64,000 nt of DNA from Hevea brasiliensis (taxonomy: Eukaryota; Streptophyta; Magnoliopsida; Malpighiales; Euphorbiaceae), in contig NW_026614821.1 in the NCBI RefSeq assembly GCF_030052815.1, positions 1-64,000 on the forward strand, read 5' to 3'. Below are positions 44,928 through 57,076 of the stretch, piece by piece. Under the pieces are notes generated by a model. That model made no database searches, was not told the DNA's origin, and saw only the letters and a program-made list of their open reading frames with translations. The position numbers and the translations under genes were made by a program. Each line of letters opens with the position of its first letter. The first letter of the stretch is position 1.

Positions 44928-47022
44928 TAAAGGAGCGGAAGCGTGAAAAACACAAGTTTATACCATTGAATTCAAAATTTTCACCTAGGGTCACATGCAT
45001 CATGCAAGATTTATTTTTTTTTAGCGATAAACAACATATTAAAACTCTTTTAATATGTTTTTAGATCTGTATTTGCAATTTAAGATTTTAAAATTAATCA
45101 GATTAATTTTAGTACCCTAGATTAGATCAAGAACAAATACACTAACCTCTTGATGCACTACAGTGTATTTATGCCTTTCAGATGCGTCTTCAGGACACCA
45201 GATGTTGTCCCTCTAGCTTTTCCACACCAAGAACACCTATGGCAGCCCTTGAACAGCTTCTAAAGCTTTTTTTATTAATTAAAAAATCAAGTTTTTCCTT
45301 TTAAGATATTAAAGATGTAAACAGGACACTAGAAACAATTTCTAGTATTTTTAATTCAAGAGATTGTTTGCTAATCTCTTGGAATTGGTAAGAGATGAAG
45401 AAGAAGAGAGGGAGAGGAGCCTTTGGGTGGCGGCACAAAGAGGAGCAGCTGCTGGTTGTATTATTTTCTTTTCATAACAACACTTATATAGCTAGGTCAA
45501 CACATTAAACCCTTGCCACATGTCACCCTCTGATTGGTTCTAGGTTTAATTGACCCAATCACATTGTGCTAAGTGTCAAACCTATATTTAATCTTAATTT
45601 TAATCATCTTACATGATTAAAAAACATTTGGCAAGCTTATGTGTAGTGTCATGTGTCACCATCTCATGGTACCACATGTCACTATGTGAAATGACCAAAA
45701 TGCCCCTGTGTCTTAATTTTGAGTTTTCAACCCAAAATAATTATTTCTCTTCTTCTAATCAATTTATATCAAATATAAATCAATTAATTAATCTTTATTA
45801 ATTAATTTCTCATTAATTAAATTCATATTTAAACACTTTAAATATAAATTTAACTTATACTGTACATCCAATAACCTAGATTTGGTTTCAAGTCATGCTA
45901 GAGGCTTTGCAATCTAATTGCAAATCAAACCTATTTAATTAATTAATTAAACTCTTTCATTAATTAATTAAATCATATTTAATTAGGTGATAACTTGTGC
46001 ATGTGTGTGACTTACTAGGCTCATCACTAATTGGCATTGAGACATGATATTAACTCTTAATATCATCAGAACTCTTTCTTACCATAAATGATTTCTCTAA
46101 ATCATTTTATGCACCTCATAGACCATGGTTAACACCTAGCATAACATGTCATGGCCACCCAATTAGTAATAAGGTTTACCTTAAATGAACCTATAATCAT
46201 ATGTTACCATGCACTAGACTCTCTCTGTTACAAAAACCCAACTCAAGCCGAGTCATGGTTTACGCTAAACTCCATTTGCTATGAATATTATGTTCTCTTT
46301 AATTCTAGTTCTTGATTAAAAGATTTTCTCATCGTAAACTCTTTTCGATTAAATCTATCTATCTCCGCCAGAACTTGAAACATCAAGAACAATTAAATGA
46401 ACATAGGATTTTATCTCTATTTACTTAGAGGAAAAGATTTCATCTTGATTAACACCTACCTCCATATATAACTAGTAGGAGCCAACACATGCCCATATAC
46501 CCATACACAGTACAAGTATGAAAGTAGTATCAAACTCAAACTACCTATTTACAAGATAACTGTGCTATCTCAAGTCTAAAGATTATATGCACTAATATGA
46601 TTTATGACAAAACATTGACAAGAGTAAACTCCATGTTCTTGTCATAAGTGTCACTGGTTTAGCCTACTTATCATTTATAAGTGCCTATCATGTTTGTTAT
46701 ATGGCATGAGACTCACCATTCCATCTTATCTATATCTCATATAAATAACTTGGGAACAAACATGAAGACAATCTTTTTGGATAAGTCATGTCCTTATTAT
46801 GAAGTATCCTCGATTGTGAACCTATTTATGATACTTTGTACTAGAAATACTGTCACTCATATTCTTAACAACTTAAGAATAGAATTTCTAACAAAATATC
46901 AATGGACCTTTTCTATGACACATAAATATATTATGTAAACGGAAAAGTGGAAATGCCTTTTATTAATAAAAACATGTACAAGATACATACTAAATGATAT
47001 GCTCTAGGTCATACTACTAACA
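44928..47022 (-). repeat. Copia D 3' LTR
   Basis: Reverse complement of the A/B LTR. The shared block is at 45687-45706. The neighbouring G-box is mutated to CACATG. CAG/CTG losses cluster at 46330-46375. An 85-codon ORF antisense to the LTR is open at 46681-46938. Confidence 0.93.
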
Positions 47023-47036
47023 ATCTCCCACTAGCA
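47023..47036 (-). promoter_or_regulatory. Copia D polypurine tract
   Basis: Minus-strand GTGCTAGTGGGAGAT-type sequence next to the LTR, as in A and B. Confidence 0.86.
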
Positions 47037-48655
47037 CTAGAGCTATTCATTACAATATCTTAGACCCATCTTCTTAAGATGTCGGTCTAGCTGAGTCTGT
47101 GACATAGGCTTAGTGAATGGATCAGTTGGATTTTCAGCTGATGCTATTTTTTGCATGGCTACATCGCCTCGCTCAATTATTTCTCTGATAATATGGTAGC
47201 GCCTTTCTATGCGTTTGGATTTCTGGTGAGACCTATGTTCCTTAGCTTATGTGACTGCTCCATTGTTGTCACAGTGTAGTGGAACTGCAAGTTCTGTCAC
47301 GAACTTCTTTATCCAAATAGCTTCTTTTGCAGCATCTGATGCAGCAATATACTTAGCCTTGGTAGTGGAATCTGCAGTCGTGCTCTGTTTGGAACTCTTC
47401 CAACTGACTGCACTTCCATTATAAATGAACACATACCCAGAGGTAAACTTTCTATCATCGATATCTAATTGGAAATCAGAATCAGTATAACCATCCAATT
47501 GTAAATCTCCACCTTCATAGATCAAGAATAAATCCTTAGTTCTTCCCAAGTACTTAAGGATATTCTTGATAGCTATCCAGTGTTCTAAACCTGGAATAGA
47601 TTGATACCTGCTAGTCAAACTAACAGCATATGCGATATCCGGCCTAGTACACAACATTGCATACACTAAACTTCCAATAGCCAAAGCATATGGAATCCTG
47701 GCCATCTTATCTCTTTCAAAAGGTGTCTTTGGAGACATCTCTTTAGAAAGATGGATACCATGTCTCACTGGTAACAATCCTCTCTTGGAATCAAACATGT
47801 TAAACCTCTTTAACACCTTTTCCATGTATAGACTTTGGGATAAACCAATTATTCTTTTCGCTCTATCTCTCTAGATGCGAATCCCAAGAATATAGGTTGC
47901 CTCTACTAAGTCTTTCATGGAGAATGTATTTGACAACCATGCCTTTACAGTTGTCAACATACCTGTGTCATTACCCATCAACAGTATATCATCCACATAT
48001 AAGACAAGAAAAGTGATAGCACTGTCACTAACCTTCTTATATACACATGGCTCATCCTCATTTTTGATAAAACTAAATGATTTAATGGCTTCATCAAAAT
48101 CGATGTTCAAACTCCTCGAAGCTTACTTCAACCCATAAATGGATCACTTTAGCTTGCATACCTTGGAACCATCTTGGGATTCAAAATCCCTAGGTTGTTC
48201 TATGAAAATATTTTCTTCAATATATCCATTGAGAAAAGCTGTTTTGACATCCATCTGCCAAATCTCATAATCATAGTATGCAGCTATTGTTAATAGAATC
48301 CTAATTGATTTAAGCATGGCAACAGGCGAGAAAATCTCCTCATAGTTGATTCCTTGCCTTTGGTGAAACCCTTTTGCTACTAGCCTTGCCTTATAGGTCT
48401 CTACCTTTCCATCAGAACCAATTTTCTTCTTGAAAACCCATTTGTTTCCTATAGGTACAATACCTTCATGTGGGTCAACAAGATCCCAAACTTGATTCTT
48501 ATACATGGAATCAATCTCAGATTCATAGCATCAATCCATTTAAAAGAGTCTATATCTGATATAGCTTTTTCATGAGTAAGTGAATCATCTCCATGATCTA
48601 CTTCTTCATGAGTAGATAACTCTTGTTCTTCTTTATGAAGGAAACCATATCTCAC
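47037..48655 (-). pseudogene. pol: Copia D reverse transcriptase and RNase H
   Basis: Minus frames 48655-48449 and 48506-48144 (NQVWDLVDPHEG, KARLVAKGFHQRQG, SPVAMLKSIRIL where A and B carry stops, WQMDVKTAFLNGYIEE), 48110-47871 (intact YVDD at 47988-47999, LLMGNDTG) and 47825-47247 (KVLKRFNMFDSKRG, TRPDIAYAVSLTSRYQ, the RNase H motifs LDGYTDSDF, SGYVFI, SSKQSTTADST and HCDNNGAVT). The final tract near 47050 ends with a TAG in place of Trp. This is the best preserved RT-RNase H of the three Copia copies. Confidence 0.9.
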
Positions 48656-49700
48656 TAGTGGGTGAGATACCCTTGTTGTTTATGAGGAACAGCTGTAGAT
48701 GTTTCATCAACGGGTGTAGGTTGACTTGATAGATCTATATCCATCTGATCTATTGGTTGGTCAGAATTCTCTAATTCCAACTCCATTTACCTTCCTTTGC
48801 CTCCTTCTTAAACAAACTATTGTTCAAGAAATGTGGCATCTTTACTCACCACAACCTTTTGTGATGTAGGCAAATAAAAATAATATATAAAACTATCTTT
48901 TGGATATCCAACAAATCGACCCTTTTCTGATCTGATTTTCAATTTATCAGTGTTCAGCTTTTTGATATAAGCCGGACAACCCCAAATCTTAACATGCTTA
49001 AGACTTGGTTTTCTTCCATGTCATATCTCATAAGGTGTGGAAGAAACTGATTTTGATGGAATCCTATTCAGAATATACAAAGTTGATTCTAATGCAAATC
49101 CCCAAAAGGAGATTGGCATATCAGTATAGCTCATCATACTACGTACCATATCCAATAGGGTATGATTTCTCCTTTCAAATACACCATTCACCGTATGCGT
49201 TCTGGAGGAGTCGTGGGAAACAATGCCATGCTGTCTCAAGTATTCATCAAATTCAGTACTCAAATATTCACCTCCACGATCTGATCGAAGAGCTTTAATA
49301 CTCTTTCCTGTTTGATTTTCTACTTCATATTTAAATTCTTTAAACTTTTCAAAGGATTCATATTTGTATTTCATCAAATAAAAATACCCAAACCTTGATT
49401 TATCATCAGTAAAGGTAATAAAATAATGAAAGCCACCTTTAGCCATTTCTTTAAATGGACTACACACATCACTATGTATTAGCTCCAAAATATTTTCAGC
49501 CCTTAGCCCTTGTCCAACAAAGGGTGATCTAGTCATTTTGCCCTGAATGCAAGATTCACAAGTTAGAGTAGGCTTAGAGCCCAATGAGGATAGAATCCCC
49601 ATTTTCTCTAATTTAGCAATCCTATCTTCTACAACATGACATAATCTTAATTACCAAATATATTTTGAACTTGAGTTGATTTTCATCATGGCATTGCATT
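48656..49700 (-). pseudogene. pol: Copia D integrase
   Basis: The minus frame 49602-49021 has CESCIQGKMTRSPF, HSDVCSPF, FTDDKSRFGYFY, LRSDRGGEYLSTEFDEYL (intact second Asp motif) and NGVFERRNHTLLD (third acidic residue). Upstream the HHCC part (49700-49603) has a stop. The downstream C-terminal part (49020-48800) shows GRFVGYPKDSFIYYF-like text with stops. Directly upstream it joins the gag zinc knuckle without a protease. Confidence 0.87.
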
Positions 49701-50303
49701 CTTTTAGATTGCTATACTCTGGGTAGTTCCCTTTCCAGTGCCCATCCTTCTAACAGTGAAAACACTTTCCTTTGCCTCCATCAGCTTTAGTCTTCCCTTT
49801 CTGTTTAGCTATTTTCTTGGAAGGATAAGGAATCTGAGGTTTCTTTTTCTTATTGCCCTTCTTCTTGTTGGACTTTCCAGCAGAAGAAGATGCAATCAAA
49901 GCAACCTCTTTTCCTTTATTGCCCGACATATTCTTTTGAGCAATAACCAGCATGTTGAGTAAACTAGCTAAGGTGCATTCCTGTTTAGTCATATGGAAAT
50001 TTGCCACAAAATTCCCAAAAGATTCAGGAAGGGACTGAAGGATCAAATCCGTCTGTAGTTGGAAATCCATGTTGAAGTCAAGATGTTCCAACTGCTCAAT
50101 CAGTCGAATCATCTTGTGGACATGATCCCCAACCTTCTGTCCCTCAGACATCCATATGCGGAACAACTGCTTAGATATCTCATACCTAGCATTCCTACTG
50201 TGCTCACTATACAACTCTTGTAGGTGAAGGAGGATCTCACTCGCACTCTGCATATTCTCATGCTGCTTCTGTAACTCATTACTCATGGAAGCAAGCATGT
50301 AAC
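49701..50303 (-). pseudogene. gag: Copia D gag, C-terminal part
   Basis: The minus frame from 50298 reads MLASMSNELQKQHENMQSAS, VGDHVHKMIRLIEQL, LQSLPESFGNF, a Lys-rich tail (KSNKKKGNKKKK) and KGKCFHC, the first half of the zinc knuckle. A TAG follows, then KDGHWKGNYPEY and straight on to SNLKECNAM, in frame, where B has about 435 bp of protease between. The frame is split from its N-terminus by Gypsy E. Confidence 0.9.
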
Positions 50304-53300
50304 TGTGACAACCCTTACCCGTCTACAGTGTAGCCGAGCAAGATATGCCACGCAGTGTATCGGAATACCCTATTTTAATTCAATCATTTTTTTTCCTAAT
50401 TTATTATTATTATTATTATTTTCATAATTATGAAGTAAAATTTATGAAATATAATTCATTTAAGTCATTTATTGAGATTATAATTTATTTGAGGTTCCGA
50501 CAATTTTATAGAAAATCCGGCAGAGTACTAGCTAAAAATGGAGAAAACAGTTCTTCGAAACCTGTGAAAAACACTTCCAAAATTTTCAATCAATCCCAAA
50601 CTCCATTTCATCATCAAAATCTCAATATTTTTCAACAACATTTCCATTTCTCAATCATTCATTTCTCATGGTATTCATATACAAGCAATAAATAAATACT
50701 CAATTTTCCATTCATAAACACAATTTTCACTATTTATATTAACATCAAAATACATTACATAAGTCTCAATTACACAAGAGAAAATAAAAGTTAGTTACAA
50801 AATGCCAAAATGAAACCTAGTGTCCTACCAATGCACTGAAGATGGTTAGGTGACACAGACACTATGCAGAGCTGCAGGAGGTCTCACCCAGTCTGTGGTC
50901 TACTGGGCTCTCGGTCAGTATCTCCAGAACCTACGCGTGGCAAAAGCAATGCGCTAAGCAATAATGCTTAGTGGTGCCAATAATAAAATAAAAAGAAACA
51001 ACAGAAAATAAATATGCAGTGAATGTATTGATGTCTCATTGCAAAAAAAATTTCGATAAGTATTTATAGTCGTACTTATTTTGTACTGATTATATTCATT
51101 ATTTCATTAAATTTATCCACTTTCATTTTTGGTTGCCCAAGTAACCTATCTTCGACGATCGATCGATAAATGGGTAAACCGCACCGTATCAAGTACCTCG
51201 CGTCACACCATCGGTTACATATGTGTCTCCGATATGCATGTAATGCAGCTAATAAGTCAGATAACATTAGCACAAGGCCAAGTATCAACATAATGTCGAA
51301 TGGCTAAAAGCCATGAAATCACAGAATGGCATAATGCCATGTGCAGTACTGCTAACCGAACACTATTGGCATGCCAAGCTATCCAAACCAATCTTGTTAG
51401 GTAAACTAGGGCATTTTACACTTTTGAATTTTACAAATTTTGAATTTCAAGTTTTGGTGTTACTATTTACTTCATTAGTCAACCAAAATGTTGACTTTTG
51501 CATAGACAATAGGTACATTGGTTTTAATACTCCCAAAATACCACATTTTGCATTCAAAATTTGTTGGTATTGGTTGCCAATACCATTTCTAAGCTTAAAG
51601 TTAATTGAGTAGAATTTTCAATTTTCATACCTTATTTTTACTGTTCCATTAGTCATTTTTGCAGTGGGAATTTGGCAAAATGATCAACATGAAAGTTGTT
51701 ACTTATTTTATCTAGTTGAATTTCCCTTTTTTAATCACTCTATTTGGAGTTTTGTAGCTCAAGTTATGGTCCAAAAACCACAACTGGCCGGATTCGAATT
51801 TTTCTAGACTCACCATATCTATAGTGCATTGAATAGTGACTACAACTCACTTGTTGGATAGGTTCTGGTCATAATTTGGGTTAGGTTTCTACCTGAAAGT
51901 TGTTGGTCTATATCTCAACTTGTTGCTGGTAAAATTTCAGGTCAATTGCACCATTCTACACTGAGTTATGGCCAAATGAACAATCATTGTTTATTGTTCA
52001 TTTGGTCATTCTGCAGAAACAGACTGCAAGTCATGCGGATTGGGGCAAGCTTTTCGTCCACTTGGTTTGGTTTTATGGGCATGGTTTCTTCACCAAAGTT
52101 GTGCCATTATGTGTCTAGTTTCATGTCTAATTGGTCTTGCACCAATTGAACCTCTACAATTCAAGTTATGGCTGCCCAAACCTGCTAGACTCATGTCCAA
52201 TTCTGCAGGTCACCTAGGGCAACCACACTAAACCTAAATCCCATCACTAAACACACTTCATTTCTTGTTTACCAATAACCAAATGGTCACTAATTGATCA
52301 TTAAAACTCACTTTCATCATTACATAATCAAAATATCAATTTCATGCTCAAACCCTAACTCCAATTTCCAATTCATGGCATACACACACCAAACTCATAC
52401 CAAATCACTTTATCCATCATCTATACTCATAAATAACATAATTAAGCCACTTAATTTCATCAAAAACCAACAATCCTTAAAATTTCTCATGGGTGCCAAA
52501 TTTAGAGATTTCATTTACTCAAGTTTTTCTTTTAATTTCACACAATTTTCTACTTGATTTAGCATGCTAACAAGATTAAAGAAAGAAAAGAAATTGTTTA
52601 GGGCACTAACCTTGAATGGAGCAGAATTTTAAGCTACATAACTTCTTTTTTTCTTCCTCTTTTGGCTGCCTAGAGGATGTTCAAGTTGCTAGGTTAATTT
52701 TTTGTGAAGCAAGCTTGTGGTTTCAAGGTGAAATAAGGTGAGGTTTGGGAGCTTTAGTGAGTTTTCATGGTGGAATGGCTTTGGGAGAGAAAGTGACGCT
52801 GGTTTGGGTGAGGAAGAGTAGGTTTTTAATGACATCATATGATGTCATAATTAGGTATTTTCTTTCATTTTCTTTTCTTCTCTTCTCTACTCATTTCCAA
52901 TTTAATTTTTAGCAATATTTATTCAAATTTTATGTTATAATAATTATAAACTTAACTGGACAAGTCGGCCAAAAATCACATCTGAAGGCGAAATGACCAA
53001 AATGCCCTCCGTTTGGCTTAACAGACCAAAATTGTCTGTACCGAATGAAAAAATTTTCTAAGTATTTTCTTGGCATTCTAATGCCATAGAAACCTCAATG
53101 ACCCTTCTCTGGAGTCCCAAAAATTATTTTATGAATTTTTCCCCAGGTCTAGGGCTCCTAGTTGCGAGAACCGCAACTTCCTACTAGGTTACCCATCGCT
53201 TGGGCACCGGCTCATTTAAGTTGGTTGTATTTTATTTCTAAAATTTTTCCTAAATTTTTCTTTTTAATATTTGAGTTAATTATGGTTCCTCACTTTAGTT

Positions 53301-53384
53301 TAAATATTTTTCCGCACGTTCTAGGTCCGACCGATACCAATCACCAAACAAGAGAATGTACGAATTGCTGAGGAGGATGTTATA
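50304..53384 (-). repeat. Gypsy E 3' LTR
   Basis: Holds the shared block (52990-53007, minus strand) and a donor-like site near 52607. Lacks 84 bp present in the 5' LTR at 60681-60764. CAG/CTG distortions are heavy at 51145-51270. Antisense ORFs (for example 52294-52557) recur in the 5' LTR and resemble no protein. Confidence 0.94.
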
Positions 53385-53398
53385 ACTCTTCCCCTCTA
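53385..53398 (-). promoter_or_regulatory. Gypsy E polypurine tract
   Basis: Minus-strand TTAGAGGGGAAGAGT next to the LTR. Confidence 0.85.
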
Positions 53399-54158
53399 AT
53401 TTAAATTTCGTCCTCGAAATTTACCTGATGCAAACAGTTGAGGGAACTGTTGCCTCATCGTCTCTTCACTTTCCCAAGTTGCCTCCTCAGTGTTGTGGTG
53501 CCTCCAAAGCACTTTCACTAGTGGAATCTTCTTATTTCTCAACTCTTTCACTTCCCTAGCCAGGATCCGTATGGGTTCTTCTTCATATGTCAAATCCGGT
53601 TGTACTTCAATTTCTTCCATGGAGATGAGATGTGAAGGATCTGAGCGGTATCTTCTTAGCATACACACGTGGAACACATTGTGGATCTTGTCCACTACCG
53701 TGGTAAAGCTAGCTCAGACGCCATCGGGTCCCACACGTTCAATGACTTCATATGGGCCAATGAACCTAGGGCTTAACTTACCTTTTCTTCCAAACCTTAG
53801 TACCTTCTTCTACGGTGACACCTTGAGGAACACTTTATCGCCAACTTCATATTCTATTTCTTTTCTCTTCAAGTCGGCATAGGATTTCTGTCTGTCTGAA
53901 GCAACCTTCAGATTGTCTTTGATTAGTTTTACCTTCTCCTCAGTCTGTTTCACCAAGTCTGGTCCTACCAGTTTATCTTCGCCCAATTCAGTCCAAAGAC
54001 ACCGAGTTCTACATTTCCTCCCATACGATTACTTCATACAGGGCCATTTGGATGCTAGCTTGGTAGCTATTGTTGTATGCAAATTCTGCCAGTGGAAGAT
54101 ATCTATCCCAACTTCCCTCAAACTCAATAACATAACTCCTCAGCATATCCTCAAGGAC
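53396..54158 (-). pseudogene. pol: Gypsy E integrase C-terminus and chromodomain (second exon)
   Basis: Reading on the minus strand from 54158: [18 protein letters not shown], then ALY, SDRQKSYADLKRK, VGDKVFL, SPRFIGPYEVIERVG, and in the frame 53695-53396 IHNVFHVCMLRRYRSDPSH, DLTYEEEPIRILAREVKELRNK and VKVLWRHHNTEEATWESE (chromodomain), ending QLF...NLN at 53396. Stops and frameshifts lie at about 53700 and 54030. A Trp-His-His-type chromodomain is characteristic of Tekay/Del chromoviruses. Confidence 0.87.
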
Positions 54159-54233
54159 CTAACATATATTTCACATTATTATTACCATTTCAGTTCAATA
54201 TGTGTATTAGTTTAATTAGTTTCAATTGTTTAC
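54159..54233 (-). other. Candidate 75-nt intron inside Gypsy E integrase
   Basis: On the minus strand ...AGAGTAATCCAG|GTAAACAATTG ... TATATGTTAG|GTCCTTGAGG. GT-AG ends, AT-rich, with ACTAAT/CTAAT branch-point-like copies. It sits between Gln and Val/Ile of the conserved VIQ(V/I)LEDML, in phase 0, so removal restores the reading frame and retention adds three codons and a stop. M1 and the second C integrase are continuous here. The decayed C copy has a related insert at the same place. Confidence 0.6.
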
Positions 54234-55193
54234 CTGGATTACTCTTTCTGATTGCCCATCCGTCTGAGGATGGAAAGCTGTGCTGAAGTGGAGTTGTGTA
54301 CCCAAAGACTCATGCAAATTCTTCCAGAATCTCGATGTAAGCCTTGGGTCTCGATCAGATATGATGGAAAGTGGAATTCTATGCAGTCTAACTATCTCAC
54401 TGATATACAATTCTGCTAACTTCTCCAGTGAGTAGTCAGTCCTAACTGGCAGAAAGTGTGCTGACTTCGTCAATCTATCTACTATCACCCATACTGCATC
54501 ATGTTTCTTTTGGGTGAGAGGTAGACCACTTACAAAATCCATGGTGACCCGATCCCATTTCCATTCAGGTATGCGTATAGGCTGTATCAAACCCGATGGA
54601 ACTTGATGTTCTGCCTTAACTTGCTGACATGTCAAGCATTTAGTCACATAGTCAACTATGTCCTTCTTCACACCAGGCCACCAATATTGAAGCTTCAGAT
54701 CATGATACATTTTTGTACTTCCTGGGTGCATAGCATATACACTGGTGTGTGCCTCTTTTAGAATACTGGCCTTCAATTCCCCATCATTTGGTACATATAG
54801 TCTTCCTTCGTAGTATAGACACCCATCTGTTTTCACTTCATAATCAGTTTCTTTCCCTTCTAGGATTTTTCTCATAATAGCCTTTAGCTTCTCATCTACC
54901 TTCTGCCTATCTAAAATCTGCTGTAACAGGTTTGGCCTCACTTGCAACTCAGCCAAAATAGCTCCATCTCGAACCAAAGATAGACGGGTATTTAATGATC
55001 TCAAAGCTGTGATGGATTTTCTGCTCAAAGCATCAGCAACTACATTTGCCTTCCTAGGATGGTAGTCAATTACACAATCATAGTCCTTCATGAACTCAAT
55101 CCATCGCCTCTGTCTAAGGTTAAGCTCCTTCTGGGTTGGTAAGTATTTTAGGCTTTTGTGGTCTGTGTAAATATAGCACTTTTCACCATACAA
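54222..55193 (-). pseudogene. pol: Gypsy E RNase H end and integrase (first exon)
   Basis: A 323-codon minus frame: [23 protein letters not shown] (RNase H), ADALSRK, a linker, then the integrase zinc finger ([29 protein letters not shown]), catalytic core MDFVSGLP (Asp), [30 protein letters not shown] (Asp) and [13 protein letters not shown] (Glu). All three acidic residues and HHCC are intact. It ends three codons into the candidate intron at a TGA. A single TAG in place of Trp (about 55203) separates it from the upstream frame. Confidence 0.92.
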
Positions 55194-55202
55194 GTAATGC
55201 CT

Positions 55203-56180
55203 CTATATCTTTAGTGTGAAGATAATTGCTACAAGTTCTAAATCATGGGTAGGATAATTCTGTTCATGTGGCCTTAGCTGCCTGGAAGCATAAGCAACCA
55301 CCTTCCCCTCTTGCATCAATACACACCCTAACCCATTATGAGAGGCATCACTGTAGACCACAAAGTCCTTTCCCGACACTGGCTGTGTTAACACTGGTGC
55401 CTCTGTTAACATAGCCTTTAACTTCTCAAAACTAGCCTGACACTTGTCATTCCAGTCAAATCTGACATTTTTATGTAACAACTTGGTCATTGGAGCAGCT
55501 ATTAAGGAAAATTCCTTCACAAATCTCCTGTAATACCCAGCTAGCCCCAAGAAGCTTCTGACCTCAGTTGTATTTCTGGGAGGCTTCCATTCCATCATTG
55601 CTTCTATTTTCTTGGGATCCACCCTAATCCCATCAGTTGACACTATGTGTCCAAGGAATGCAATCTCATTCAACTAGAAGTCACACTTGGACAACTTAGC
55701 ATACAGCTTCTTTTCTCTCAGGGTTTGCAGAATAATCCTCAAATGCTCATCATGTTCTTCATTAGTCTTGGAATACACCAAAATTTCATCAATAAAGACC
55801 ACTACGAACTGATCTAGGTATGGATGGAAGATACGGTTCATAAGGTCCATGAATGCTGCTGGTGCATTTGTTAGGCCAAAGGACATCACCAAAAACTCAT
55901 AATGCCCATACCAGGTCTTGAATGCAGTCTTTGGCACATCTGCATCCTTTACCCTCAACTGATGATACCCCGATCTAAGATCAATTTTTGAAAATACTCC
56001 TGCTCCCTTCAATAGATCAAACAGATCATCAATTCTAGGCAATGGATACTTATTTTTCACTATCACTTTATTCAACTGTCGGTAATCAATGCATAACCTC
56101 AAAGTCCCATCCTTATTTTTCACAAATAGCACTGGAGCTCCCCATGGTGACACACTGGGGCGTATGAATCCTTTATCCAA
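55203..56180 (-). pseudogene. pol: Gypsy E reverse transcriptase and RNase H start
   Basis: Minus frames 56180-55674 and 55673-55203, separated by one TAG in place of Trp. Motifs: [78 protein letters not shown], then FIDEILVYS (about 55771-55797) instead of [45 protein letters not shown] and [16 protein letters not shown]. The Asp to Glu change in the catalytic pair would probably cripple the enzyme. A single base change or read error would explain it. Confidence 0.92.
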
Positions 56181-57076
56181 GAACTCAGAATCGATTTTCG
56201 TTCCTTCAATTCTGTGGGTGCCATCCTATAAGGAGCAATAGAGATTGGTGCTGTACCCGGCAGTGTCTGAAAAGAAAATTCAACTTCCCTTTCTGGTGGC
56301 AAACCAGGCAATTCTTCAGGGAACACATCTGGGAAGTCTTTTACTGTGGGTATGTCACATAGATCTGGCTTAGCCCACCTAATATCCACCACATGTGCTA
56401 GGTAGGCTTCACAGCCTTTTCTTAACAGTTTTCTTGCAACTGTGGCTAAGATGATATTGGACAAGAAATCTGTCCTTTCCCCTATAATTGTAATCTCATT
56501 ACCCTCAAGAGTTTTCAAAGAAATCCTCTTCAGTTTACAATCAACCATTGCCTGATGACGTGACAACCAGTCCATTCCTAAAATCACGTCAAACTCATGG
56601 AAAGGCAACTCAATCAGGTCTACCAAGAATTCATACCCCTGAATCCTTAACGGGCAACCCTTGTACACTTTGTTCACCACTACACTGTGGCCCAATGGAT
56701 TAGTGACCATAATGTCTTGGTCACTCTCCCCTACTAGTATCCCCCTTTCTACGGGTAGGTTGATGCAGATGTACGAATGAGTGGATCCTAGATCCACCAA
56801 TGCATGCACAGATGTATTGTAGAGGGAGAACGTACCCCTGATGACGTCCGGGGCATTTTGCTCCTCTTGAGCTCTCATGGCATAGGCTCGCAGTGATCGC
56901 CCTCGTGCCGCTCTGGGCTCGATGCAGCCTCGTGATGGTCCCACCGCCTCATTTGCCGATTTCCTACCCCTTTGTGGTGCGAGGCAGTGCATGCGCTTGT
57001 GTTGAAGCAGTGCAGAGTTCTGTGTGGGCGGTTCCTCGGTGATGCTGTCGACCCACACCTTAGCGGCACCAATCAC
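56181..57076 (-). pseudogene. pol: Gypsy E protease and RT N-terminus
   Basis: From the minus strand: after the zinc-knuckle remnant comes a linker (RGRKSANEAVGPS), then APDVIRGTFSLYNTSVHALV and the active-site loop DLGSTHSYI where Gypsy proteases have DSGSTHS/DTGATHS. FDVILGMDWLSRHQAMVDC and GLPPEREVEFSFQTLPGTAP lead into RT. A frameshift at the RT start (about 56180) breaks the link. The protease matures gag-pol, and DLG in place of DSG/DTG may lower activity. Confidence 0.88.
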
